A stretch of DNA of 64,000 bases from SCUS01 sp966211675 (GTDB taxonomy: Bacteria > Myxococcota_A > Polyangia > Polyangiales > Ga0077539): positions 1-64,000 of the forward strand of contig CBIHPK010000009.1 in NCBI GenBank assembly GCA_966211675.1. The letters are read 5' to 3'. Positions 46,070 to 55,191 of this stretch are shown here, piece after piece. Position numbers and translations under genes: made by a program. The notes beneath the pieces are model-generated. The model searched no databases and was not told the origin of the DNA. It was given only the letters and a program-made list of their open reading frames with translations. The stretch's first letter is position 1; the number at the start of each line of letters is the position of its first letter.

Positions 46070-46705
46070 ATGCTGGAGCTGTACATGGTCCGCCACGGTC
46101 AGACCGACTACTCGCTGGAGAACCGCTTCTGCGGGTCCATCGACCCGCCGCTCAACGAGGTCGGACGGCGCATGGCCGAGGCCTTCGGAGGCGCCTACGC
46201 GAGCAAGCGCTGGGACGCCGTGTACTGCTCGCCCAGCCAGCGGGCGCGCGCGACGGCCGAGGCGCTCGCGTCGCGCGTCGACGCGGAGGTGTTCGTCGAG
46301 GAGGGCCTGCGGGAGATCGCGTACGGCGAGTGGGAGTCGCTGCGCCACGACGACGTGCGGGCGCAGTGGCCCGAGGCCTACGCGTACTGGTCGGCGGACA
46401 CCGCGAGCCGCGGGACGCCGGGGGGAGAGACGGCGTTCCAGGTGGCGGCGCGGGCGGCGCCGGTGATCGAGCGGGTGCGCGCGGAGCACCCCGAGGGGCG
46501 GGTGCTGGTGGTGTCCCACAAGGCGACGCTGCGCATCCTGACGTGCGCGCTGCTCGGGATGGACGTGCGGCTCTTCCGCGATCGCATCGCGCAGCCCGTC
46601 GCGGCGGTGACCCGCTTCGACGTGCGCCCGAGCGGCGCGATGCTGACGCTGCTCGGCGACGTGTCCCACCTGCCGCCCGAGCTCCGCGAGGTCAGCGGAA
46701 CCTGA
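46070..46705 (+). CDS. histidine phosphatase (phosphoglycerate mutase-like)
   Basis: 211 residues. MVRHGQTDYS with the nucleophile His in RHG, the second Arg in QRARATA, Glu in LREIAYGEWES, and VVSHKATLR with the second catalytic His. These are features of cofactor-independent histidine phosphatases such as CobC, PhoE and GpmB relatives. Substrate unknown. Start preceded by GAGAGGGA. It ends the plus-strand series; the lipoprotein gene downstream converges. Confidence 0.9.
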   Translation: MLELYMVRHGQTDYSLENRFCGSIDPPLNEVGRRMAEAFGGAYASKRWDAVYCSPSQRARATAEALASRVDAEVFVEEGLREIAYGEWESLRHDDVRAQWPEAYAYWSADTASRGTPGGETAFQVAARAAPVIERVRAEHPEGRVLVVSHKATLRILTCALLGMDVRLFRDRIAQPVAAVTRFDVRPSGAMLTLLGDVSHLPPELREVSGT

Positions 46706-46715
46706 TCGGGCGGCG

Positions 46716-47774
46716 CTACGGCTGCCGCGCGTCGACCGTGAGCGTGTACGGGAACTCCACCGTCGGCGACGGCCGCACGGTCACCTGCAGGAACCACGTC
46801 GACGCCCGCGCCGCCCGAGGCAGCGTGACCGTCGGGCACCCGTCGGTCATCGTCACCGTCGCTCCGGGGACCGCCACCGGGACGTCCGTCAGCGCGGGCG
46901 GCGTCGCGATGTCCGAGCGCTGCAGTGACAGCGAGAGCCCCGGCGGGCAGGTGGCGCCGTTGCGCGGGGTCACCGTCGCGGTGATGGCGCTGCCCTCCGC
47001 CGCGTCGAAGCTGAACATGTCCAGGTCGCAGCCGCCCACGGTGCCGATCACCGGGAACATCTGCAGCGGCGCCCCGGCCGCCGGGCGCAGCAGCATCGCG
47101 TTGACGTAGTCGTCGTTGGCGACGCCGGTCTCGCTCGCCATCGGGCGCGAGAGCACCTTGTGGCAGCGCTCGCACTCCACCTCGGACTGCGGCCTCGCGT
47201 CGTCGCAGGGCTCGCCGTGCTCGATGGTGCCGTTGCCGCAGATCGGGTGCACCACCGTGACGGCGTAGGCCGCGCCGCCGCGCACCTTGCTGTCGATGCC
47301 GATGAGGTGCAGCCCGTCGGTCACCGGGCGGAAGGAGAAGTGCTCGCTGCGACCGGGGCCGCAGAGGTCCGACGCGCCGGAGGTCGAGCACTGGAGCGTG
47401 GTGCAGACGGGCAGCACGTAGATGGCCGGGTCGGCGTCGGGCGTCACCGGGTCGACGTGGAAGTGCCAGGTCTCCCCGGGGTGCATGGTCACCGCGAAGA
47501 AGCCCTCGTTGCCCGGCAGGTCGGCGCCCGTGCAGGCCGCGAACTCGCGGTACTGGTCTCCGAGGCCGGTGGTGTCGACCTGCACCACGCGCTGCAGCGC
47601 GGGCTGCACCACCGGGACGGCGGCCGGGTTCTCGCAGCGGTCGGCGAGCGTGATGCCCGCGGCGTTCTGCTGGTAGAGCGATGGGTCGAACACCACGCAG
47701 CCGCCGAGGGCGAGCGCCCCGAGGAGCGCCGCGAGAGGCCGTCGGGGGGTGGGGGTGCGTTGCATGGTGTTCAT
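46716..47774 (-). CDS. lipoprotein with CGNG...GEPCDD segment
   Basis: 352 residues from ATG 47774. Lipobox LGGC, then beta-rich domains with scattered Cys. CGNGTIEHGEPCDDARPQSEVECERC near the middle matches the Cys-rich repeats (CGNGxxExGExCDD) that are a hallmark of myxobacterial surface proteins. The C-terminal half is a pre-peptidase-like beta-sandwich (WFLQVTVRPSPTVEFPYTLTVDA). Its start overlaps the kinase stop (ATGA), so the two are translationally coupled. Confidence 0.75.
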   Translation of the reverse strand: MNTMQRTPTPRRPLAALLGALALGGCVVFDPSLYQQNAAGITLADRCENPAAVPVVQPALQRVVQVDTTGLGDQYREFAACTGADLPGNEGFFAVTMHPGETWHFHVDPVTPDADPAIYVLPVCTTLQCSTSGASDLCGPGRSEHFSFRPVTDGLHLIGIDSKVRGGAAYAVTVVHPICGNGTIEHGEPCDDARPQSEVECERCHKVLSRPMASETGVANDDYVNAMLLRPAAGAPLQMFPVIGTVGGCDLDMFSFDAAEGSAITATVTPRNGATCPPGLSLSLQRSDIATPPALTDVPVAVPGATVTMTDGCPTVTLPRAARASTWFLQVTVRPSPTVEFPYTLTVDARQP

Positions 47775-49315
47775 CGCCGGAGGTAGGGGTTCTCTTCGAT
47801 CGCGGGCTGCCCCGGCGCGGTCGTGCCGGGGCGCGCGGCGGGGCGCTCGGGTCGCCGAGGCACCCGGCCCGGAGCAGGTGCGGCGACGGCCCTCGGCGCC
47901 ACCACCGAGGCGTCGGCCAATATGGGCTCCGGGGCCACGACCGCCACTGGCACCGTGTTCTCGACGGGCGCAGCGAGCGGGAGCGCCACGGGCGTCGGGA
48001 CGGGCGCGTGCGCGGCGGGGCGCGGGTTGGGGGAGGGGGCCTCCGGGGTGTGGCCGAGGGCGAGCCCGATGGCCACGGCGAGCCCGCCCGCGGAGAGCCC
48101 GACGACCGGGGCGACCCACGCCCGACGGCGTCGGGGCGGCGGCGTGAGCACGGGGTCGGTGTGGACCGCGGCCGGGGGCGCGAAGGCCGGGGCGCGGCCG
48201 TGCGAGGGCACCTCGATGGCGGGGATGCTGCGGCTGTCGCTCACCCGCGCGGGCGTGCGGACGAACTCCGTCGGCCCGGTGCTGAGGGTGTCGAGGGCCT
48301 TGGGATCGCGTCCGCGAGGGGCCGAGGTGGAGCCCCGGGCGTGGTCGCGGATGAGCGCGCGGCGCGCGGCGAACTCGTCGCTGAAGGTGGCGCGCAACAC
48401 GTCGGAGACCTCGTGGGTGCTCGCCAGCAGGCCCGCCGCGGAGGCCGCGGCCTCCAGCGCGTCGGCCATGGCGCGTGCGCTCTCCCAGCGGCGCTCGAGC
48501 GGGCGCTCGAGGGCCTTCATGCACACCGCGTCGAGCGAGGCGGGGACCTCCGGGACGATGCTGCTCGGGGGCTTGATCTCCGCGGCCATCACCTGCATGA
48601 GCGAGCCGACCTCCATCTCCGCGTGGAAGAGCCGCTGGTGGGTGAGCGCCTCCCAGAGCACGATGCCCATGGAGAAGACGTCGGCGCGGCGGTCGGCCGG
48701 CACCGCGGTGACCTGCTCCGGGGACATGTACGAGGGCTTGCCCTTGATGAGCCCCGGGCGCGACGCGACGATGCGCGAGGCCGCCTTGGCGATGCCGAAA
48801 TCCGTGATCCGGCCGACGCCGTCGGCGCCGACCATGATGTTCTGCGGGGAGACGTCGCGGTGCACGATGCCGAGGGGGTTGCCCTCGTCGTCGGTGAGCT
48901 CGTGCGCGGCGTGCAGCCCGGCGAGCGCGTCGACGATCACCCGGATCGCCGCCCTCGTGCGCTCGCGCCACGGGAGCGCGCCGGTGGCGGAGAGCAGCCG
49001 GGCGAGGGTGACCCCGTCGATGTAGTCCATCACGAGGTAGAAGCCGCGCGAGCTGTTGCACACGTCGACGATCGGGACCGCGTTGGGGTGGTGGATGCGC
49101 GCCGCGATGCGGGCCTCGTCGAGGAGCATCCCGACGAACTCGGTCTCCTCCGCGAGGTGCGGGTGCATCACCTTGATGGCGTACAGCCGCTGGAACCCGC
49201 CCGCCCCGGGCAGCCGCGCCAGGTGGACGCTCCCCATGCCGCCCCGCGCCAGCGGCGCGATGAGCTCGTAACGGTCGAGCATCTCCCGCTCAGGTGTCGC
49301 AGTCTCTTCGGTCAT
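47771..49315 (-). CDS. membrane-bound Ser/Thr protein kinase
   Basis: 514 residues. The kinase (about 15-280) has ARGGMGSVHLA, AIKVM, HRDVSPQN, DFGIAK and SPEQ. A membrane helix near residue 400 (WVAPVVGLSAGGLAVAIGLALG) is followed by a Pro/Ala/Val-rich tail. HRDVSPQN is the variant common in myxobacteria. It lies in a cluster with a secreted TPR-type gene upstream (36-base gap) and an overlapping lipoprotein gene downstream, resembling the set at 58.7-62.0 kb. Confidence 0.93.
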   Translation of the reverse strand: MTEETATPEREMLDRYELIAPLARGGMGSVHLARLPGAGGFQRLYAIKVMHPHLAEETEFVGMLLDEARIAARIHHPNAVPIVDVCNSSRGFYLVMDYIDGVTLARLLSATGALPWRERTRAAIRVIVDALAGLHAAHELTDDEGNPLGIVHRDVSPQNIMVGADGVGRITDFGIAKAASRIVASRPGLIKGKPSYMSPEQVTAVPADRRADVFSMGIVLWEALTHQRLFHAEMEVGSLMQVMAAEIKPPSSIVPEVPASLDAVCMKALERPLERRWESARAMADALEAAASAAGLLASTHEVSDVLRATFSDEFAARRALIRDHARGSTSAPRGRDPKALDTLSTGPTEFVRTPARVSDSRSIPAIEVPSHGRAPAFAPPAAVHTDPVLTPPPRRRRAWVAPVVGLSAGGLAVAIGLALGHTPEAPSPNPRPAAHAPVPTPVALPLAAPVENTVPVAVVAPEPILADASVVAPRAVAAPAPGRVPRRPERPAARPGTTAPGQPAIEENPYLRR

Positions 49316-49350
49316 TGGGGGTATGCACTCACCCGGCTCCCACGCGGCCG

Positions 49351-50343
49351 TCAGAATGACCGTACCACCCCGAACTGGAGCCCACCATCCCGGAGCCCGA
49401 GCGACGGCGTCGTGCGCAGCCCGGAGCGCTCGGACCCTCGCCCGGACCACTCGGTGAAGAAGACGCCCACCACGGCGGTCGCGACGCCCAGGACGGCCGT
49501 GCTGGCGATGAGCAGGTCGGTGCGGGTCTCCCGGGAGGTGCCGTCGTTGTAGCCGGCCTCCGTGGGGCGCTGCACATAGGCGTCGCGGGCGGAGAGCGTG
49601 TCGATGCCCGACCACACCATCACCCCGGCGCTGGCGGCGGTGGCGGCGAGGCCGATCCAGAAGACGAGCGGAGGGAGCGGGCGCTGGCGGGGGCGCACCA
49701 CCGGGGCCACCGGGGGCGGGGCGACCACGAGGATGGGCGGCGGGGGGGTGACCACCGGAGGCGGCGGGGTGACCGGGGCGGGCTCCGGGGGCGGCGCCTC
49801 GAGGGAGAGCTCGATGCTCTGCCCGGCGGCGCAGTCGAGCGAGCGGGAGCGCGTGCCCCGGTCGGCCCAGCGGGTCTCCAGCGTGCGGGAGCCGGGCTCG
49901 ACGAAGAAGGCGTGGGACTCCGCCGATCCGTCGCCCACCCCCAGGGGGTCGACGGAGACGGTGGACCCGGGCGCGCAGGGGGCGTGCACCCCGGGGAGCC
50001 AGGGGGTGGGGGCGGCGCGCCCCCCCTCGGCGAGCTGAGCGCTCTGCGGGTCGGCCGCGTCGCGGGCGCGAGAGCGCAGGGCCAGGGTGGCGGCGCGCGT
50101 GGCGTGGCCGGCGGCCTGGTGGCTGCGGATGGCGCTGCGCAGCGCGGCGGGCGACGGGGCGGCGTGGTCGGCGATCTCGAAGAACTCCGCGGCGCGGGCG
50201 TACTCGCGCGCCAGCTGCAGCCGCTGCCCCTCCTGGAAGGCCGCGGCGGCGGCGTTGACGTCGCCGGGGGCAGGGGTCGGGCCCTCCTGCGCAGCGGCCA
50301 GCGGGGTCACGAGCAGGAGGGAGATGCAGAGGGCGAGGCGCAT
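49351..50343 (-). CDS. secreted protein with helical repeat, Pro-rich linker and membrane helix
   Basis: 330 residues. A signal peptide (ending LAAAQ) is followed by a TPR-like helical region (AFQEGQRLQLAREYARAAEFFEIAD), a PEGA-like beta segment (SHAFFVEPGSRTLETRW, AGQSIELSLEAPPPEP), a long Pro/Val-rich stretch and two C-terminal hydrophobic segments (FWIGLAATAASAGVMVWSG; LLIASTAVLGVATAVVGVFF). The partner kinase starts 35 bases downstream. Possibly a signal receptor for the kinase. Confidence 0.7.
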   Translation of the reverse strand: MRLALCISLLLVTPLAAAQEGPTPAPGDVNAAAAAFQEGQRLQLAREYARAAEFFEIADHAAPSPAALRSAIRSHQAAGHATRAATLALRSRARDAADPQSAQLAEGGRAAPTPWLPGVHAPCAPGSTVSVDPLGVGDGSAESHAFFVEPGSRTLETRWADRGTRSRSLDCAAGQSIELSLEAPPPEPAPVTPPPPVVTPPPPILVVAPPPVAPVVRPRQRPLPPLVFWIGLAATAASAGVMVWSGIDTLSARDAYVQRPTEAGYNDGTSRETRTDLLIASTAVLGVATAVVGVFFTEWSGRGSERSGLRTTPSLGLRDGGLQFGVVRSF

Positions 50344-50433
50344 CGGAGTATCGCGAACGTAACGCAACTCCGCCGGACCGGGACCCGTCAGTTGTTCGAC
50401 CGGGCACCGGATGCTGGGGTAACGGAGGCAGCC

Positions 50434-51591
50434 ATGCGCGGCACCCTGTCTACCGGGCTCCTGATGCTGACGGTCCTCGGGTGCTCGCCTCGCAACACGC
50501 CCCGGGACAGCGGCCCCCGGCACAGCCCCGCCCCCCCGGCGGACGCCGGCTCCATGGTGGTGCGCGTCGACCCGGAGCCCGACGCGGGCGTGCCCCCTCC
50601 CCCCGCGCCGCGCCCCATGGCCGGGCGCCTCACCCTGGTGCAGCTCACCGGCGCCGCCACGCTCGACAGCTCCCTGCGCCTCAGCGGGCGCGACCCGGAC
50701 GCGGGCGTCGGGGCCGCCTCGGTGGGCCAGTCGATCCTCCCGGGCGACTCGCTGCTCGTCGCGGGCCCTGGCGTCGCGACGCTCGCGGTGCAGCCCGGCG
50801 GGAGGATTACCCTGCACGGTAACAGCGTGGCCGAGGCCGCCGGCCACGAGGGCGCGTCGCTGGTGCTGAGCATGGGGGTGGCGGGCGTCGAGGTCCCTTC
50901 GCTCACCTCCGACGCGGTGCGCGTGGACACGCCGGCGGGGCGGGTGATCGTCAGCGCCGGCGGCTGCACCGTCGCCGTGGCCGACGACGGCAGCACCTTC
51001 GTCACCGCGGCCGGGGACGGCGTCACCGTGTGGCCCTCGCCCCCGTCGCCGCCCGCGCAGGTCACCCGGCTCACGCCCGCGCAGATCGCCGCGCTCCGTC
51101 AGCGGACGCCCGAGCACCCGGTGCTGCTCGACGTGGAGATCCGCGAGCTCGACGCGGTGCTGCGGCCCGTCGCCAGCCGCGCGCTGCGCCCGGGGGAGCG
51201 GGTGCTGTTCAGCCCGCTGGGGGCGGTCGCGCCCACGCCGAGGCCGCTGGCGGCGGCGCGCGACGAGGCGGCTGCGGTGGCGGCGCTGCAGCGCTGGGCG
51301 GAGCTGCGGCGGCCCAACGTGGTGGCCATCGGGGTGCTCTCCCGCGCTGGCGCGGCGGACGTGGCGGACATCAACGCGGCGCTCACCCGGCTGCGGTCGA
51401 GCGGGGCGGCGCTCGACGAGGAGGCCCGAGGGCGCATCACGTCGCAGCTCTCGCTGGCGCTGGGGCGGCTCGCGGCTCGCTCCCGACGGGGGAGGGACCT
51501 CGCGGTGCGGGGCGGTGACGTGACGGCGCTGGTGCAGTTGGCGCGCTTCGCGGCGCTGCGAGACGAGGCCCGCGCGCTGCCGACGCCGTAG
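50434..51591 (+). CDS. FecR-like lipoprotein
   Basis: 385 residues from ATG 50434. Lipobox VLGC near residue 17, a Pro/Asp-rich linker, then a FecR-type beta domain near 95-180 (GDSLLVAGPGVATLAVQPGGRITLHGNS, DTPAGRVIVSAGGCTVAVADDGSTFV). In classical FecR this relays iron signals to a sigma factor, but no sigma gene or TonB receptor is nearby; here it is lipid-anchored, as in many myxobacterial FecR-domain proteins. The C-terminal 170 residues are helical. Divergent from the secreted protein by 90 bases; convergent with the four-repeat gene. Confidence 0.75.
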   Translation: MRGTLSTGLLMLTVLGCSPRNTPRDSGPRHSPAPPADAGSMVVRVDPEPDAGVPPPPAPRPMAGRLTLVQLTGAATLDSSLRLSGRDPDAGVGAASVGQSILPGDSLLVAGPGVATLAVQPGGRITLHGNSVAEAAGHEGASLVLSMGVAGVEVPSLTSDAVRVDTPAGRVIVSAGGCTVAVADDGSTFVTAAGDGVTVWPSPPSPPAQVTRLTPAQIAALRQRTPEHPVLLDVEIRELDAVLRPVASRALRPGERVLFSPLGAVAPTPRPLAAARDEAAAVAALQRWAELRRPNVVAIGVLSRAGAADVADINAALTRLRSSGAALDEEARGRITSQLSLALGRLAARSRRGRDLAVRGGDVTALVQLARFAALRDEARALPTP

Positions 51592-51614
51592 CGCCGCCGA
51601 GCGCGCGCGGGGGG

Positions 51615-52712
51615 TCAGTGGATGCCCTGGGCCTTGGCCTCTTCGATCATCGTGTACTCGCGCTCGAAGAGGACGCGCTGGTCGGTGACGATCTGGAGGT
51701 TCTTGCTGTTCTGCTCGGTGGGCTCGAAGGCGCCGAGGCTGGCCATCTGCTTGCCGATCTCGCCGAGCTGGTCGCAGATGGTGGTGAGCAGGTCGAGGTC
51801 GCGGGTGCGCCGGTCCTGCCCCGCGAAGGCCTTGCGGTAGGCCTCGAAGACCTCGTTGGCCGCGCCGCCGAGCATGCCCTGCAGGTCGGTGATCTTCGTC
51901 GTCTGCCGCGCCTTGCGGATCTCCGTGAGCTCCGAGCGGTACGTCCCCAGGCTCTGCTCGACGATGCCGATGTTCTGCTCGTTGTACTCGACGCGCAGCC
52001 CCTTGGCGCGCAGCGCCTGCATGCGCTCCAGCGTCTCCGTGAGGTTGTCGATCATGCGCTGGAGCAGCTCCGGCCGGCGGGTCGCGCGCGACTTCCCGGC
52101 GAAGTGCGCCTCGTAGAGGTTGAACTGTCCGTTGGCCACCTCCGCGAGGGCGCTCGCCTGCTCGTCGTCGGTGCCCATGGCGCGGGCCTCGATGATCTCC
52201 GAGCGCTCGGCGCGGTACATCTTGAGGTTGTCGGCGACGAGGGTGAGGTCTTCCTGGATGCCGGGCTGGCCCTTGAGCTCGGGGGCGAGCTCGGCCATCG
52301 ACTCGCTGATGGTCTCGAGGTCGGCGATCATCTCCGCGAGCAGGCCGAGGTCGCGGGTGTTGCGGGCCTTGCCCGAGAAGTGCCGGTGGTACTTCGAGAA
52401 GATGAAGTTGGCCTCGCCGCGCAGGGTCGAGAACTCCTCGAAGCCCGGGCCGAGGCTGCGGGCCTTCATGATCTCCTTGCGCTCGGCGTCGTAGAGGTTG
52501 ACCGCGTCGCGGGCGGCCTGCTCGACCTCCGTGCGGTCCTTGGACTTCGGGAGCTTCTCCAGGTCCTGCAGGAGCTGCTGCGTGCGGCGCACGAGGCTGT
52601 TGAGGTCGTTGAGGTCGCGGGACACGCGCGACTGCCCGGCAAAGCGCGCGTCGTACTCCGACGCGACCTGATCGAGCTGGAGACGGATCTGGGCCAGGGT
52701 GAGGTTCGCCAT
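51615..52712 (-). CDS. cytoplasmic protein with four copies of an unnamed helical repeat
   Basis: 365 residues, charged and almost all helical, with no signal or membrane segment. Four repeats begin at Tyr20, Tyr108, Tyr200 and Tyr292 (88-92 residues apart). Each opens with Y-x3-F-[AS]-G-[KQ]-x-R-x-[ST]-R (YDARFAGQSRVSR, YHRHFSGKARNTR, YEAHFAGKSRATR, YRKAFAGQDRRTR) and closes with a helix like YDAERKEIMKAR or YRSELTEIRKAR. I do not recognise the family. It lies directly downstream of an acyltransferase gene (13 bases), last of a rhomboid-acyltransferase run. Confidence 0.8.
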   Translation of the reverse strand: MANLTLAQIRLQLDQVASEYDARFAGQSRVSRDLNDLNSLVRRTQQLLQDLEKLPKSKDRTEVEQAARDAVNLYDAERKEIMKARSLGPGFEEFSTLRGEANFIFSKYHRHFSGKARNTRDLGLLAEMIADLETISESMAELAPELKGQPGIQEDLTLVADNLKMYRAERSEIIEARAMGTDDEQASALAEVANGQFNLYEAHFAGKSRATRRPELLQRMIDNLTETLERMQALRAKGLRVEYNEQNIGIVEQSLGTYRSELTEIRKARQTTKITDLQGMLGGAANEVFEAYRKAFAGQDRRTRDLDLLTTICDQLGEIGKQMASLGAFEPTEQNSKNLQIVTDQRVLFEREYTMIEEAKAQGIH

Positions 52713-52725
52713 AGGGGCGCGGAGC

Positions 52726-53403
52726 CTACGTCCACCCCATGCCGTGGAGCAATCCCGAGATCTTCCCCCGCACGCCCGGCCTCGGGCGCTTCGGGCGCTC
52801 GGCGCTCTCCCCCGCCGGGCGGAACTCGATGTTGCTGAACTCCTCGGGGAACTTCGCCGTGATGCGCTCGTAGAACTCGTGGATGCGCGCCACGTCGGCG
52901 TCGACGTCGTCCGAGGGGTGGATCAGCGGGCCGACGCCCCCGCGCTTGCGGCGGAAATCGAGGTAGCCGAGGCCGATGGGGACCTTCGCGGTGCGGGCGA
53001 TCCAGTAGAAGCCCGACTTCCAGTAGCGGAGCTTCGCGCGGGTGCCCTCCGGGGCGACGACCATGATCCGCTGGCCCTCGACGTCGAAGAGCGAGGCGAG
53101 GGCCTGCACCTGGTCCTGCGAGGCGCGGCGGTCGACGGGGATGCCGCCGAGCCAGCGGTAGAAGGGCCCGAGCGGACCGGTGAACAGCGTGTGCTTGCCG
53201 ATCCACACGATGTCGATGCCCAGGGTGTAGCCGATGCCCAGGGTGATCGGCAGGTCCCAGTTGGACGTGTGCGGCGCCGCGATGAGCACGTACTTGTCGA
53301 CGTCGGGGACCACGCCCTCCTCGCGCCAGCCCAGCGCGGTCAACACCACGCGGCCCACCCAGTAGCGCACCGGCCTTCGCTCGGAGACTTCAGCGGTTTC
53401 CAT
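52726..53403 (-). CDS. 1-acylglycerol-3-phosphate acyltransferase-like protein
   Basis: 225 residues from ATG 53403. The HX4D active site is APHTSNWD, followed by GKHTLFTGPLGPFYRWLGGIPVDR and PEGTRA, the acyl-acceptor motifs of PlsC-like enzymes. IARTAKVPIGLGYLDF follows. Likely makes or remodels phospholipids at the inner membrane. A longer N terminus exists, but METAEVSE is preferred. It is between a rhomboid gene and the four-repeat gene on the same strand. Confidence 0.9.
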   Translation of the reverse strand: METAEVSERRPVRYWVGRVVLTALGWREEGVVPDVDKYVLIAAPHTSNWDLPITLGIGYTLGIDIVWIGKHTLFTGPLGPFYRWLGGIPVDRRASQDQVQALASLFDVEGQRIMVVAPEGTRAKLRYWKSGFYWIARTAKVPIGLGYLDFRRKRGGVGPLIHPSDDVDADVARIHEFYERITAKFPEEFSNIEFRPAGESAERPKRPRPGVRGKISGLLHGMGWT

Positions 53404-53463
53404 GTCGTCTGTAGCTCCACCGGTTCTCACGACCCGTGGGCGCTCGCAAGCCCCTGACCCCGT

Positions 53464-55113
53464 CTATGGCCCCTCGCAGTAGCCCAGCATCGACAGGCCC
53501 GGCGGCGGACGCCCTCCGGGGCCCGCGTGGCAGACCGGCGCGACCACCTCGCGGGCCTCCGCGTCCTGCCCCCGCTGGGCGAGCACCTGGGCCAGCAGCG
53601 TGCGCACCTCGATCTCCAGCCGCCGGTCGCGGAAGCCCGTTCGCAGCACGCGCTCCTCGGCGAGCGCCGCGCGCAGGTCCTGCTCGGCCCCGGCGGGGTT
53701 GTCCGCGTTGATGCGCGCCGCCGCGCGGACGAAGCGCACCCGAGGGTCCCTCGGCCAGCGTCGCACGAGGGCGTCGAGCGCCGCGGGGGTGGACTCGCCG
53801 GTCGCCACGCGGGCGATCTCCTCCTGCGGCGCGAGGGCCGTCGCCACGCCGCGGGTCTGCGCCACGCCATAGACGCCCCACGCGAGGCCGAGCATACCGG
53901 CCAGGGTAATCCCGAGCGCGAGGCGGCGGCCGCGGGGCGTCGGGCTGCCGGCGTCCCAGGTCTTCCAGAGCGCGAAGCCCACGAGAGCGCCTGCGATGGC
54001 GCCGCCGAAGTGCGCGGCGTAGTCGACCCGGGCGCCGCCCATGGAGGCCAGCGGCAGCAGCGATGGGACCAGCACCCGCGCCATCATCCCCTGCACTCCG
54101 CTGCGGGCGGGACCTTCGGGCAGGCGCATCGCGGAGACCAGCGCGGCGGCGAGCAGGCCCATGATGGCGCCGGAGGCCCCCACGCTCACCAGGTTGCCGG
54201 GGTTGATGGCGATGCCCATGAGCGACCCGCCGAGGGCCCCGACGACGAAGAGCGCGGCGAGCCACGCGCGGCCGAGCAGGTGCTCGAGCACGACGCCGGC
54301 CATGAGCAGGGCCACGCCGTTCATGAGCAGGTGCAGCGGGCTGCCGTGGAGGCACGCGGCGGTGAGGGTGCGCCACCACTCGCCGCCGTCGGTGACGAGG
54401 TCGCGGGCGAGGCCGCCGAGGGAGACGAGGGTGGTGATGTCCGGAGAGAAGCCGGAGGCACCAGCCGGGCGCGAGGCGAGCTCGACGCCGTAGATCACCG
54501 TGAGCGCGGCGATGATGGACCAGGTGAGCGCGGGCCGCTGCACCGCCGGGTCGCCCGCCGCGACGCCGCGGGAGCGGGCGAGCTCCTCCGCGGAGAGCCT
54601 CGGGGACGACAGGATGGAGCGCAGCCAGCGCGCGCCGGGGTAGCTGGACTTGTACCAGGGCAGGGTGGTCCAGACGCGCTGCGAGGGGTCGGTGGCGGAG
54701 GGGTCGAGGGTGAAGCCGGCGACGCTGACCTTCTCGAGGCCGGGCGATCGGTGCAGGGCTTCGAGGCGCTCTCGGCGGGCGGGCGAGGCGGGGGCGTTGA
54801 CGTGCCAGAGCTGGATGCCCACCGGGAGCTTCGCGCCGTTGAAGGTCGGCGCGTAGCGGAGGCACGCGGCGCCGATGCGGACGAGGTCCTGCTCGGTGAG
54901 GGTGAAGTTGCGGGACGCGGCGCCGTCGCGGCGGTCGTGGTCGACGAGGGCGAGCATCACGAAGCCGGTGCCGTTGTCGAGCGTGAGCAGCTGGTCGACG
55001 GCGGCGGCGAGCTCGGCGGCCTCGGCGACGTGGCCGGGGACGAAGCCCTTCTCCGCGACGAGCCGTCGGGTGAGGTACTGCGCGAGGGACTCTTCGGCGG
55101 GGTCGGCGCTCAT
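53464..55113 (-). CDS. rhomboid-family intramembrane serine protease with extra N- and C-terminal domains
   Basis: 549 residues. The rhomboid core (about 195-390) has HGSPLHLLMN, VGASGAIMG with catalytic Ser314, and YAAHFGGAIAG with catalytic His368. An N-terminal soluble domain of about 190 residues of unknown family precedes it, and a TPR-like C-terminal region of about 120 residues follows the last helix. The WR-type motif appears as GEWWRTLTAACLHG. It cleaves membrane helices; no substrate is evident. First gene of the run; divergent from the sensor kinase pair. Confidence 0.93.
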   Translation of the reverse strand: MSADPAEESLAQYLTRRLVAEKGFVPGHVAEAAELAAAVDQLLTLDNGTGFVMLALVDHDRRDGAASRNFTLTEQDLVRIGAACLRYAPTFNGAKLPVGIQLWHVNAPASPARRERLEALHRSPGLEKVSVAGFTLDPSATDPSQRVWTTLPWYKSSYPGARWLRSILSSPRLSAEELARSRGVAAGDPAVQRPALTWSIIAALTVIYGVELASRPAGASGFSPDITTLVSLGGLARDLVTDGGEWWRTLTAACLHGSPLHLLMNGVALLMAGVVLEHLLGRAWLAALFVVGALGGSLMGIAINPGNLVSVGASGAIMGLLAAALVSAMRLPEGPARSGVQGMMARVLVPSLLPLASMGGARVDYAAHFGGAIAGALVGFALWKTWDAGSPTPRGRRLALGITLAGMLGLAWGVYGVAQTRGVATALAPQEEIARVATGESTPAALDALVRRWPRDPRVRFVRAAARINADNPAGAEQDLRAALAEERVLRTGFRDRRLEIEVRTLLAQVLAQRGQDAEAREVVAPVCHAGPGGRPPPGLSMLGYCEGP

Positions 55114-55191
55114 CGGTAGGTGGCGCGCACTCTACGGCGATCTCCCCGCCGACGGACACCACGGGTGGTGCCATGATGCCCCTCAACCCCG

